Positions 1-8,279 are shown, counted from the stretch's first letter. The stretch: 64,000 nucleotides of DNA from Pectobacterium atrosepticum (GCA_019056595.1 CP036163.1:496001-560000), one strand, 5' to 3'. Numbers and translations: made by a program. The notes: generated by a model from the letters alone, not told the origin.

Positions 1-1702
1 AAGGATTTTCTAACTCTTGGAATAAGGTAGCACCTGAAGCTAACACACAGCTTGCTAAGTTTATAATATGCTCCGATGAGCGGAAAACAGCATTTAAACC
101 ATGCTCATGTGCTAGAGTTGCATCAAGCTCTTTTGCAACATCTTCTTTAGTTATAGTCGTGTCCCCAGAAGCTTGGCTTCGATCCATTGTGAATACAATA
201 TGGTTTGAATTTGGTTTAAGAAGGTTGTGGAATAAACTCAACTCATTAATATTAAAAAGATGAGTTTCATCGATATACATGATATCAAAACCGCCATTTA
301 TTCTTCTGCGCTTCCAAATTGGAGTCGAGGTTTCTTTAAGAGCGGATAGGGTTATATCATCACTATCAAACAAACCTAAAGTGATAAGTTTATCTTGATA
401 TTTATTATAAATTGAGAAGATAGTTTTAAAGTCATCCTCATTTTCTAATGGTATGACATTTTTACTACGAGGAAGAGCGGCGTAAGTTTTAAGATCATCA
501 CCAGCACGCCCTTTAATGTATGTAGAGATCTCCTCTTGAAGCAAAATAGAAATCCCCCATGGATCATTGTTTCCGAAAAAATCTTTAAGTGCGGGGGAAA
601 TAAAGTTGACAGATCCTGCGTAATCATTTATCAAAAAATCTTCAAGAGCTTCGTTTATATATAAGAGCTGTAACTGCTTAGATTCAAAAGCATCGCTATC
701 AAGATACTCTGTTGCTTCTATTCTGTTACCTAAATTTTTGATACACCATTCCTGTAAAGTTGTCACTTCAACAGACTGCTGATGTTCTGAGTCAATAAAT
801 TCAGAGCCACCATTAGATGCTATAAGGTTTTCTATATTAGTCTTAGTTGCTATGCTGTGGGTTATAAAAATAGCTCGTAGCAGATTGTCTGTTTTTTTTG
901 AATTTTGAAGCTGAACTACACATCTCAATATTAAACTTAAAGTTTTTCCTGTTCCTGCTGCCCCTTTAAGAATATCCGGCCCATAGCTTTCGCTATAAAC
1001 AAATCTTTTTTGACTTTCAGTAAGATTTTTTTCCCAATAATCTAACCCCATATGTGGGTTTGATTGAGTATTGGTATTATCAGTTTCATTTATGTTCAGA
1101 TATGTAGTGACATTCTCCTCTTCTATGTCGGGTATTTTAAACAGAGAAAGCGTATCAATATCATGTATCCCTTCTTTAGCTTTGCGGAAATTAGCTAATT
1201 TTGGCACCGCATCGGTAGTGTCATACCCGTCATGAAATATTAAAAAACTACTTTCGTTCCTTTTTTCTTGTCGCTCCTTATCAGGAGATTTATCAAGTAT
1301 GACTTTATAGGATTTTCCAGTAGTAAATGAAAGAGGTAATAAAGCAATTAAAGAAGAACCACTAATTATTTTCTCACATGGACTATGCCCAATCTTATCC
1401 CACAATTTTATCGCCAGCCTGCAAGATTTCTGAATTATCGTGATAATTTCATTACTGTTTTTTTTAAAACCATCAAAGGTCGTTGTGTCGAATATTAACA
1501 TATTCTTTTTATTTGGGTTTTTGCTTAATATATATATACCAGTATTGATAGAGACAGCTTTAACTTCGAGGCTGAAATCAAGTATTTTTCTGTCTTTCAA
1601 TAAATCAGCAAGTATCTGACCTTTATCATAATCTGCTGACTGAAGCATTCTTTCAGAAACGATTTTTCGTGCTGCATTACTTTCAATGGCTATGAAACTC
1701 AT
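1..1702 (-). CDS. superfamily 1 (UvrD/Rep-like) helicase, 3' end beyond window
   Basis: Reading leftward from the ATG at 1702, the frame is open for about 567 codons and runs off the window, so it is a partial gene. The first 240 residues match nothing I recognise. A Walker A motif GAAGTGKT lies near residues 246-253, a Walker B-like MYIDETHLF is encoded near 265-290, and FTMDRSQAS and VFRSSEHI follow, in the order of SF1 helicase motifs Ia-IV. It starts 2 nt after the stop of the upstream gene, so the two are probably translated together. The AT-rich composition and neighbouring integrase remnant point to horizontal acquisition. A nuclease domain could follow off-window. A defence role is inference. 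Confidence 0.75.
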   Translation of the reverse strand, partial: MSFIAIESNAARKIVSERMLQSADYDKGQILADLLKDRKILDFSLEVKAVSINTGIYILSKNPNKKNMLIFDTTTFDGFKKNSNEIITIIQKSCRLAIKLWDKIGHSPCEKIISGSSLIALLPLSFTTGKSYKVILDKSPDKERQEKRNESSFLIFHDGYDTTDAVPKLANFRKAKEGIHDIDTLSLFKIPDIEEENVTTYLNINETDNTNTQSNPHMGLDYWEKNLTESQKRFVYSESYGPDILKGAAGTGKTLSLILRCVVQLQNSKKTDNLLRAIFITHSIATKTNIENLIASNGGSEFIDSEHQQSVEVTTLQEWCIKNLGNRIEATEYLDSDAFESKQLQLLYINEALEDFLINDYAGSVNFISPALKDFFGNNDPWGISILLQEEISTYIKGRAGDDLKTYAALPRSKNVIPLENEDDFKTIFSIYNKYQDKLITLGLFDSDDITLSALKETSTPIWKRRRINGGFDIMYIDETHLFNINELSLFHNLLKPNSNHIVFTMDRSQASGDTTITKEDVAKELDATLAHEHGLNAVFRSSEHIINLASCVLASGATLFQELENP

Positions 1703-1704
1703 AT

Positions 1705-2541
1705 TTATACGCTCATGATATTGGTTAATAATGCCGAGCGGTGATTAGCTACACCTACTCTAACAAAGTTATTTGTGAAACGTTGCATTAATAATTCTAT
1801 AAACGGTGATTTCAATTGACCTACAATACTACAAAATTTATTGGAGATATTTAAATTTAGACCAGGATGTAATTCGCCATTATCAAGCTCTATTCCATTA
1901 GGGATTTTTTTTGCTGTAAGAAGATTAAATTCATAAATTTCTCTTAAGTTCACTAATACTGAATTATAGCCAAGAACGTCATCAATGAAAAAATAGTCGG
2001 GGTTTTTATTTTCAATAATGTCACAAATTATTTTTCTTGCTTCATCATGAAAATAACTTAATAACTGTGAATAAGAAGAGTTTTGCTCTAGGCAATTTAT
2101 TTTTTCTTTTACACTATTTAGGCGGGTTATCTGTTTCTGGTTAAGCAATTTTTTTCAACGATAATATCATAAATCCTATCAAAGCCATAGGTTTCAATAT
2201 TAGCTGATGAAAAACTTGCTGTAGTTAGCAACACTGAATATTGCTGTTCTAAATTTTTAAAAACTTGTTTTTTTATAAGAGGTAACAGCCCTTTCTCTTT
2301 CCAAATTTCAAATTTCAAATTTCAAATTTCAAATTTCAAATTTCAAATTTCAAATTTCAAATGGAATTGCCGGTATGAAATTATAAAAATCAACCTTATC
2401 TTTATTAACTATGTCACATCTTGCGGTTATAACTAAACCTAACGTTTCATTGTTGGGGTACGAAGCGCAATAGGCACAATTGAAAATTGTGCCTTGTGTT
2501 AGATTTTTATCATCCGTAACATCGACCATGTCACGCAGCAT
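1705..2541 (-). pseudogene. partner gene of the helicase, interrupted by a tandem repeat and a frameshift
   Basis: Three reading-frame pieces form one apparent protein of roughly 265 residues. Piece 1 starts at ATG 2541 behind a good Shine-Dalgarno (AGGAG) and reads MLRDMVDVTDD to IPAIPFEI, where the first repeat unit boundary gives TGA. Piece 2 (to 2127) resumes as EIWKEKGLLPLIKK after the repeat. With a single copy of the heptamer, pieces 1 and 2 join in frame. Piece 3 (2148-1705) needs one extra A in the A7 tract at 2149-2155, which would give IVEKKLLNQKQ. I do not recognise the family; piece 1 has a motif VITARCDIV. The gene lies directly upstream of the helicase (2-nt gap). Pieces 2 and 3 could start at in-frame TTG codons (2318 and 2148). 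Confidence 0.55.
2303..2362. repeat. 8.6 copies of the heptamer AAATTTC
   Basis: Eight perfect head-to-tail copies of AAATTTC (2303-2358) and a partial ninth. On the coding (minus) strand the unit reads GAAATTT. Because 7 is not a multiple of 3, the array passes through all three phases, and a TGA occurs once per 21 nt in every frame. Any array of more than one unit therefore stops the upstream reading frame. Copy number is likely to vary by slippage. Confidence 0.95.
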
Positions 2542-2550
2542 TTGATCTCC

Positions 2551-2811
2551 TTATATAGAGTTCTTAGTCACAAAATTTCCCCACCAGTCCATCATCACTG
2601 TTCTGATATCGGGATAGATGGAGCGGTTGTAAGCTCTTCTTACTTCATTTTTATCGGCATGTGCTAAAGAAACTTCAATAGCATCGCTATTGAATTCAGC
2701 CTCATTTAATGCAGTACTGGCAACGATCCTTAGACCATGCGCAACTAACTTACCACCGTAGCCAATTCTTTTTAAAGCGGCATTAGCCGTCTGGCTATTC
2801 ATGTTGGTCTG
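2551..2811 (-). pseudogene. tyrosine integrase, C-terminal remnant
   Basis: The last ~85 residues of a P4-type phage integrase remain. MNSQTANAALKRIGY is followed by the catalytic box HGLR (Arg), then LAHADKNEVRRAYNR, which supplies the His and the Tyr nucleophile, and a WW near the C-terminus. The catalytic N-terminal half and DNA-binding domains are absent. Residues upstream of about 2811 in this frame are only the antisense of the adjoining IS110 fragment. It marks the accessory segment containing the helicase genes as a former integrative element. Confidence 0.8.
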
Positions 2812-2960
2812 GGCTGGGCGGATAAAAAGCACGATGTCTGCGTTCACTTTAAAAACAGTGAGCGCATATTCCAAGTGATTAAACATACGCCGGAAGCGCT
2901 TGATATCTGGCTTACCAAGTTACACCCGAAGGTGAAAGGCAAGATCGCTATTGCCGTTAA
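2812..2960 (+). pseudogene. IS110-family transposase, N-terminal fragment
   Basis: The plus strand encodes GLGWADKKHDVCVHF from about 2812, followed by TPEALDIWLTKLHPKVKGKI and AIAVKLAG near 2950. This is the N-terminal part of a DEDD (IS110-type) transposase, including the first acidic residue in the GxDWADKxH context. There is no start, no catalytic remainder and no IS end. It interrupts the integrase remnant on one side and abuts the IS66 remnant on the other. Confidence 0.6.
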
Positions 2961-3421
2961 GCTGGCAGGTGCCAATAAGGGAGTAAAGCACCGCGGCCCG
3001 CTCACCGCCGCTGTCTGAACTGGCAAACAGCCAGTTTTTACGGCCCTGGGCAACGCCCCGCAGGGCGTTCTCCGAGATGTTGTTATCTATTTCGGCCCAG
3101 CCGTTGCCGCAGTACAGGTTGAGTGCATCCCACTGCTTCAGCAGGTACGAGAACGCCTTCGCTGTATCCGAGCGTCATCTGCACCTGTATCCAGTCGTAC
3201 AGTGACTGCATCAGCTGGATAGTTTTCTCTTTCCGGATCGCCAGTCGTTCATCTGCCGGGCTGCCACGTATTTCCGCCTCGATGGCGTACCGCTCACCGA
3301 TGCGCTTCAGCGCTTCGGTGGTAATGTCGGTCGGGGTACGAACGTGAACGTCGTGGATTTTTCTCCGGGCGTGCGCCATGCAGGCCGCCTCCGTGATGTG
3401 GCCGTCTTCGTACAGCGCGTT
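2953..3421 (-). pseudogene. IS66-family transposase (TnpC), C-terminal fragment with frameshift
   Basis: Minus-strand translation gives [35 protein letters not shown] and YDWIQVQM, then after a frameshift near 3165-3170 [38 protein letters not shown] and YSLIGTCQLNG. These are hallmarks of the IS66 TnpC DDE domain, including the final catalytic Glu in NNISENALRG. Both ends are truncated and no terminal inverted repeat is apparent. It shares GCCGTTAA with the adjoining IS110 fragment at the junction near 2953-2960. Confidence 0.85.
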
Positions 3422-3794
3422 TGCAGGCAAAAGAGGTGAACAGGCTAACCAGTTTGTTATCCATAATCGCAACAGTGCTGGCACCATCAGTCATCAGCAG
3501 CAGATACGGCTTTTTAAGCTGATCTATCCAGATTATATTCAGAGAGCCCGTAACAACTATGACCAGTGGACTGGGAAATATGCTGAGCGTACTCAATGGG
3601 ATAGTTTAAAATCGGCGATTAGCGATCTTCTGGTCGACTTTGTCTACCAGGGATTCACCAAAGGTGAAGTACCGATGAAAGCTGGCATGACAAATGATGT
3701 GGATACACTCATTTATTATATCGAACACAGTACTACTATGATGAGTTATGAAAAAGGACGTAACCGGGTTGGTTACTTGAAGAAAAACCGTTAA
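3422..3794 (+). pseudogene. 3' end of a probable lysozyme/pesticin-like muramidase toxin
   Basis: About 124 in-frame codons end at 3794; the upstream part is replaced by the IS66 remnant at about 3421. The piece reads [49 protein letters not shown] and SYEKGRNRVGYLKKN, resembling the C-terminal half of T4-lysozyme-like pesticin domains found in bacteriocins and type VI effectors. The call rests mainly on that resemblance and on the next gene, an LprI-type lysozyme-inhibitor-like protein 10 nt downstream. It lacks its own start and translocation domain and is probably inactive. Confidence 0.5.
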
Positions 3795-3804
3795 AGGGCG
3801 TGTT

Positions 3805-4203
3805 ATGAAGAAAATTTTAATCGCTGCCGCAATGCTTGCTGGCATGAGTGTCAGCACTTCGCTTTGGGCCGCTGATTGTGCAAATCCTAGTGCAAGTGCA
3901 GAAGTTGACAGTTGTGCCAAACAGGGCAAAGAGGCCACTGAACAGGCATTAAATAAAGCTTGGAGCGAAGCCAAGGGTCGTATCACAACGACTTACAAAG
4001 CGGATGATAAGCTGCAAAAAGAGTATCAGCAGAACCTGGTGGATTCGCAGCGTGGCTGGCTAAAATACCGTGATAGTCAGTGCAAAATGCAGGCTTTCCT
4101 CGCTGAAGAGGGGACCACAGCTCATGACACACTGACCAATAACTGTATTAGCGATATCGATAAGCAGCGTATTGAGCAGTTAAAACTGATCCCTTATCAG
4201 TAA
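3805..4203 (+). CDS. LprI/DUF1311-like secreted protein, candidate immunity protein
   Basis: 132 residues with a clear signal peptide (MKKILIAAAMLAGMSVSTSL, cleavage after LWA), then a cysteine-containing helical domain: ADCANPSASAEVDSCAKQ, a Y-x-x-D-D-K-L-Q segment, VDSQRGWLKYRDSQCKMQAF and NNCISDIDKQRIEQLK. The four-cysteine pattern and the QRxWLxYRDxxC motif are those of LprI/DUF1311 proteins, some of which inhibit lysozymes. It follows the muramidase fragment by 10 nt, so it is probably the periplasmic immunity partner of that toxin. It is full length with ATG at 3805. Confidence 0.75.
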   Translation: MKKILIAAAMLAGMSVSTSLWAADCANPSASAEVDSCAKQGKEATEQALNKAWSEAKGRITTTYKADDKLQKEYQQNLVDSQRGWLKYRDSQCKMQAFLAEEGTTAHDTLTNNCISDIDKQRIEQLKLIPYQ

Positions 4204-4289
4204 TAACAGGCCGGAATGAATGACGGCAGCAAGTGATTTTGCTGCCGTCAGCTGCCCCTGAATCAATAAATTTTGGCACAGGATTTTTT

Positions 4290-4718
4290 ATGAAGTTGGC
4301 TGATGGATTGGTAGTAACGATATTGGCACTAGGTGGAATTACTTCGGCTTTTGCTGACGATATTTGCTCCAAACAGCCTTCAGATGGTGCACTTTATCAG
4401 TGTATGGTGCAGCAGAAAAAATTGGCGGAAGATGATCTAAATAAAGAGTACGCGGCTGCCAAAAAACGGATTGTGCAGATGTATGGATCGCAGAAGCAGT
4501 TAGGCGATCAGTATGTTGCCATTGTCGTTGATACGCAGCGCGGCTGGCTGCCTGTCGATACGATAAGGGGCGATCTGGGTAACGGTTTACTGGTCCCCCT
4601 CAAACTTGCCGTCGGCGACAGTCGTATCATTCATCTGAACCTCTATCGGGGGACCACCGATGCGGCAGCGACAAACGCGGCAATGTCTTTGGAGAGTTTG
4701 CTGCGCGCTCTCGACTGA
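4290..4718 (+). pseudogene. second LprI-like gene fused to a LysR-like C-terminal remnant
   Basis: Starting at ATG 4290 (AGGA 10 nt upstream), the first ~85 residues are a paralogue of the preceding protein: signal peptide to AFA, DDICSKQPSDGALYQCMVQQ, then VVDTQRGWL. At RGWL (about 4549) the similarity stops just before the YRDxxC motif. The frame continues as PVDTIRGDLGNGLLVPLKL, ending SLESLLRALD, which resembles the extreme C-terminus of LysR-type regulators. The two cysteines expected at the C-terminal half are lost. It looks like a deletion joining two genes, and probably a dead immunity copy. Confidence 0.55.
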
Positions 4719-4976
4719 ACTACGTCCAGATCTCTGATTTATCCTGGCCCCAATGTCGATACCATATCGCTCCCGTTCATACCGGATAATGAGCAGGTAT
4801 TGCGGATTCAGGACTCAAACGTCGTCAGTTGGGATCTTTCCGCCGCGACCTGTCCCCCAAACTTCGGGCATTCATTAACTGCCTGAGTGAGAAAACATTT
4901 AGTTGATGGCGAATACCCTATCCATTCGCCACGCGGCAAAAATGTTGATAAATGCGTTTAACTCTCGTTCAACTCA
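4719..4976 (+). other. degenerate intergenic segment with a LysR-like tail
   Basis: No intact gene. One plus-strand frame ending at the TGA at 4904-4906 reads DLSPKLRAFINCLSEKTFS, resembling the final helix of LysR regulators (xSPKxRAFIDxL). The same stretch in another frame contains a WD-like NVVSWDLS, so the assignment is weak. It appears to be part of the decayed boundary of the accessory region. Confidence 0.3.
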
Positions 4977-6041
4977 TTACCACCACTGACTAAAAATCTG
5001 CTGCGGATTATCGACCTGTACACGTTCACCAATACGGGGCGTCATTAATCGCCAGCCCTGATTTTCGCTGGCTTGAGAAATGCGCTCCAATGGATCGTTC
5101 CAGCGGTGGTGCGCCAGCTTAAATTTGCTGTTGTGGCTCGGTAACACCGCTTTGGCGTGCAAGTCACTCGCCGCCTGTGCGCTCTCTTCCGGCGTCATGT
5201 GAACGTAGGGCCAGTCACTGTCGTATTGGCCGCATTCCAGTATCGCGATATCGAATCCACCCAAACGCTCGGCGATCTCTTTGTAGTGCGCACCATAGCC
5301 GCTGTCACCACCGAGATACAGGCGATGCTGCGCCGTTATCAGCGCAAATGAGCCCCACAGCGTTTGGTTATGCTTGAGGAGTCGACCGGAAAAATGCTGC
5401 GTCGGCAGCACGTGAATTTCCACCCCGTTCTCTTTCAAGCTGCTGAACCAGTCACCTTCCGTAATATCTTTCCGAGGGAAGCCCCATTTTACAAAATAGG
5501 AACCCACACCGGTCGGCGTGACAATACGACGGATTTTTCCACGTAGCGCGTTCAACGTAGGGTAATCCAGATGATCCCAGTGATCGTGAGTGATCAACAG
5601 ATAGTCGATTTCTGGAATGTCTTCCGGTGAATACACATTGCTGCCTTTGAAGGCGATATTAGTACGCGGCACCGGCGAGGCGTTGTCACTAAATACCGGA
5701 TCCAGCAGGAAGGTTTTCCCATCCAATTGAATAAAGTAGCTGGAATGCCCCATCCAGATGATGACGTTATCCGTTTTACTTAACTGATGCAGATCGGTCT
5801 TTTCCGACAGCAGGTGGGTATCGGGTAACGCGCCAGCGTCTTTCTCGAAAAGAAAGCGGTACAGCAACCCGAACCGGTTCTGGCTATCTACCGTCGGGCG
5901 GGCTACCGGGTTATGAAACGCGCCATCGCGAAAGAGTGGGTTTTCCGGTTGAGGTTTTACCTCTGGTGAAACGTATTGCGGCTGTTTTAACCAGCCGTAA
6001 ACGGCGACTGCAATCACAGCCAAAACGAGTAACAAAAGCAT
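4977..6041 (-). CDS. membrane-anchored MBL-fold metallo-hydrolase (RomA/NAPE-PLD-like)
   Basis: 354 residues with an N-terminal hydrophobic segment (about 1-17), so it is probably inner-membrane anchored and faces the periplasm. The metallo-beta-lactamase motif THDHWDHLD is at 151-159, preceded by WMGHSSYFIQLDG (97-109) and LLDPVFSDNASP. Later come LYLGGDSGYGAHY with the bridging Asp and a C-terminal PSHNSKFKLAHH with the last metal His. This arrangement is that of the YtnP/RomA/NAPE-PLD branch of hydrolases. The substrate is unknown. It is a single gene, with no operon partner in the same direction within 200 bp. Confidence 0.8.
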   Translation of the reverse strand: MLLLLVLAVIAVAVYGWLKQPQYVSPEVKPQPENPLFRDGAFHNPVARPTVDSQNRFGLLYRFLFEKDAGALPDTHLLSEKTDLHQLSKTDNVIIWMGHSSYFIQLDGKTFLLDPVFSDNASPVPRTNIAFKGSNVYSPEDIPEIDYLLITHDHWDHLDYPTLNALRGKIRRIVTPTGVGSYFVKWGFPRKDITEGDWFSSLKENGVEIHVLPTQHFSGRLLKHNQTLWGSFALITAQHRLYLGGDSGYGAHYKEIAERLGGFDIAILECGQYDSDWPYVHMTPEESAQAASDLHAKAVLPSHNSKFKLAHHRWNDPLERISQASENQGWRLMTPRIGERVQVDNPQQIFSQWW

Positions 6042-6189
6042 AGAGTTTATCCAGTGTCGTTTCGTGATGAATATTGTTTTGTAGCGAGTACGAGTTCGTA
6101 ATAATGATTTCAGGCATCGTATCTCCAGCTTCGGCAGTTATGCACGAACGCTGAGAACCTGGCAAGGGAGAACCGGGGGGTTTTTGGTG

Positions 6190-6218
6190 CAAAAAAAGCG
6201 AAGGCGCTCACCTTCGCT
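6190..6218 (-). terminator. Rho-independent terminator of the 6286-6879 gene
   Basis: Perfect 8-bp stem AGCGAAGG/CCTTCGCT (6197-6204 with 6211-6218), loop of 6 nt, and a T7 run on the minus strand (plus-strand A at 6191-6197). Confidence 0.75.
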
Positions 6219-6285
6219 CTGGTTTCTGATGAAAAACTATATGCCCTTTCACCGATAATACTAGTCTTGCTGTGTCACCCACATA

Positions 6286-6879
6286 CTATTTTTTAAGCGT
6301 CAGCAGCGTTTTTCCCATCGCGATAACAAATTCGTTCTGTTGTTCGATGGTTTTATTAAGCCCTGCTTCATCCTGAATATTATCGACCGTATTGATCGCC
6401 TGAACTTCCAGTACGCGCCCTTTAATCAGCGTCGAGCACAGCGAATGCAGAACCTTGTTATTCAAAATCGTTTGTAAGCAGCGAAAAGGCGTCGCGTCGT
6501 CAACCTTTCCCGCACGCTGGTCAGGCTTGATGCGCTGGCGTAGCATCTCTTTTTCCGTACTGGCGATCACTGCATCCAGATCGCTAGGCTTGGAAGCAAT
6601 CGGGACGTTACCCTCTCTATCTGGCGGCAACATGAACAGTGAAACCAACGCCTTATTGCCTGTCGTCGGATCAACATACTCGGTTTGCACCATGTGGTTT
6701 GCCGCATCGACCACTTTTTCTCGCTGAACCATGCTCAACAACCGAGCAGGCAATGCATCGGTGAGATCCTGCGTGGTATAGCCGACGAACAAATCTGGAT
6801 CCTTTGTCTCGGCAAACCCATGCAGCGGCAGCACCAATAACAGACCCGCAATCCCTTTCTTTATCACACTGATTTTCAT
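6286..6879 (-). CDS. secreted protein of unknown function
   Basis: 197 residues beginning with a signal peptide (MKISVIKKGIAGLLLVLPLH, cleavage after GFA), so it should reach the periplasm or beyond. The mature part has no membrane segment. It contains DLFVGYTTQDLTDALPARL, a charged region TEKEMLRQRIKPDQRAGK, two cysteines (RCLQ and SLCS) about 15 residues apart that could form a disulfide, and a C-terminal amphipathic helix. I do not recognise the family. It is monocistronic, with its own terminator just downstream. Confidence 0.7.
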   Translation of the reverse strand: MKISVIKKGIAGLLLVLPLHGFAETKDPDLFVGYTTQDLTDALPARLLSMVQREKVVDAANHMVQTEYVDPTTGNKALVSLFMLPPDREGNVPIASKPSDLDAVIASTEKEMLRQRIKPDQRAGKVDDATPFRCLQTILNNKVLHSLCSTLIKGRVLEVQAINTVDNIQDEAGLNKTIEQQNEFVIAMGKTLLTLKK

Positions 6880-7380
6880 TATATTCCTCTACTCTTCATT
6901 GTGTGCATCATCCCGTCATACTCAGCACGTTTATGTCGATAGACTTCGACTTTTTTATCGCCTTTACCACCGCATTTAAACACTACAACGCATTCTACAA
7001 CTACAGGAAAGAATAGCATTTTTTATACAAAAACTTGTTGTCGGAGGATTCCTTCGCTAGAATCGCGCCATTTACTCACCCCCAATGTGTCATTTGGAGC
7101 CCTAAAGTGCCCTGTACGTCAGCCCCCCACTAACCGCCGACGACTGCATTAAGCAGCCTCGATTCGGCGCAGTCTGCGCCAGCGTTGGCTGCGGTACTGG
7201 TTCCCTTCTCTTTCTCGCCATCACGCGGAACAGAGAATGAATCTCCCGCTTCCTCCCCCGCGACTCTGACCTCTGGAATGCCAGTGGCCAGCCTATTGAC
7301 TCGCGCTCGAACACGTTCGTCGGCCCTCTTTTTTACCGTAGATGGGCCTGGCTGCGCCAATAACGCAGCAGGCGAAAAAC
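6880..7380 (+). promoter_or_regulatory. long upstream region and leader of the RNA ligase gene
   Basis: 500 bp without a convincing gene. A sigma70-like promoter is visible: TTGTTG (7035-7040), 17-bp spacer, TAGAAT (7058-7063). If used, it leaves a leader of about 310 nt before the ATG at 7381. The leader is GC-rich compared with the AT-rich 6960-7060 stretch, and contains short inverted repeats such as GGCGCAGTCTGCGCC near 7157-7171. Frames on both strands here have no recognisable product. I saw no convincing sigma54 site. Confidence 0.4.
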
Positions 7381-8265
7381 ATGTATTTACATTCAATACC
7401 GTTATTAAAGTATCCGCGTACACCTCATTTGGAAGGCTCACGCTTACAGCCCGGCGATGATGCATCTGACCAAATTGCACTGAAAGCGCTGGCAGGCCGT
7501 TACGTCGTGATCGAAGAAAAAATCGACGGCGCGAACAGCGGTGTGTCCTTCAATGAAACGGCAGAGCTTTTGCTCCAATCACGCGGCCACTATCTGGCTG
7601 GCGGTTCGCGGGAACGACAGTTCAACCAGTTCAAACTTTGGGCTACTGCGCACGAAATGCGTTTTCTTGAACTGTTGGAAGACCGTTTTGTGATGTACGG
7701 CGAATGGGCCTACAGCAAGCATTCCGTGTTTTATGACCGTTTACCGCACTACTTTCACGAATTTGATCTTTACGATCGTCGTGACGGCATTTTTTTATCG
7801 ACGGCGCGCCGACATGCCATGCTGGCTGGCTCGCCCGTGTTGTCCGTTCCGGTGCTGTATGCCGGAGAGATGCCAACGAATCCGGCGTTGCTGTGGAAGT
7901 TGGTATACCGTTCGCTGGCGAAGAGCCAGAACTGGAAAACCGCGTTTGAATCCACCGTTCAGCGTGAAAGTTTGCCGCTCGCGCTATGCTGGCAACAAAC
8001 TGACAAATCGGATCGTTCGGAAGGACTTTATCTAAAGGTTGAAGATGATGAACAGGTGCTAGCGCGTTACAAACTGGTACGCCATGACTTCATTCAGACC
8101 ATTTTGGACAGCGGCTCGCATCATTCTCGACGCCCTATTTTGCCGAACCAACTGGCAGAAGGCGTTGACCTGTATGCGCCTTGTCCACCGGTATCTTGGG
8201 AAATGCTGGGGCTGAATACGCTGCGTTCGTTGGACGCACTCGCCACCGCAATGCCCGATAAATAA
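7381..8265 (+). CDS. ATP-dependent RNA ligase (nucleotidyltransferase superfamily)
   Basis: 294 residues from ATG 7381 (MYLHSIPLLKYPRTPHLEGS); an earlier in-frame ATG at 7342 lacks a ribosome site. All ligase motifs are visible: motif I EEKIDGANSG with nucleophile Lys47, GEWAYSKHSVFY (107-118), EFDLYDRRDG (127-136, motif IIIa), EGLYLKVE (214-221, motif IV) and RYKLVRHDF with Lys231 (motif V). It should self-adenylylate and seal RNA nicks with 3'-OH and 5'-phosphate ends. The gene just downstream supplies HD phosphohydrolase and kinase domains, so the pair probably heals and seals cleaved RNA, for example tRNA cut by toxins. Confidence 0.85.
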   Translation: MYLHSIPLLKYPRTPHLEGSRLQPGDDASDQIALKALAGRYVVIEEKIDGANSGVSFNETAELLLQSRGHYLAGGSRERQFNQFKLWATAHEMRFLELLEDRFVMYGEWAYSKHSVFYDRLPHYFHEFDLYDRRDGIFLSTARRHAMLAGSPVLSVPVLYAGEMPTNPALLWKLVYRSLAKSQNWKTAFESTVQRESLPLALCWQQTDKSDRSEGLYLKVEDDEQVLARYKLVRHDFIQTILDSGSHHSRRPILPNQLAEGVDLYAPCPPVSWEMLGLNTLRSLDALATAMPDK

Positions 8266-8279
8266 GGAGTATGACTATC

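Noticed and set aside
2303-2362. Short direct repeats as a CRISPR array
   Set aside because: Units are 7 bp, contiguous and without spacers; it is a simple-sequence array inside a gene.
2844-3053. 69-codon minus-strand frame covering the IS66/IS110 junction
   Set aside because: It runs out of frame with both transposase remnants and is a by-product of the junction.
6980-7380. Sigma54 promoter for the RNA repair genes, by analogy with rtcBA
   Set aside because: No TGGC-N8-TTGC-like match at correct spacing was found; a sigma70-like pair fits better.
7130-7480. Minus-strand 116-codon frame upstream of the RNA ligase
   Set aside because: It overlaps the ligase start, has no ribosome site and its composition mirrors the opposite strand; a competing plus-strand frame is equally long.
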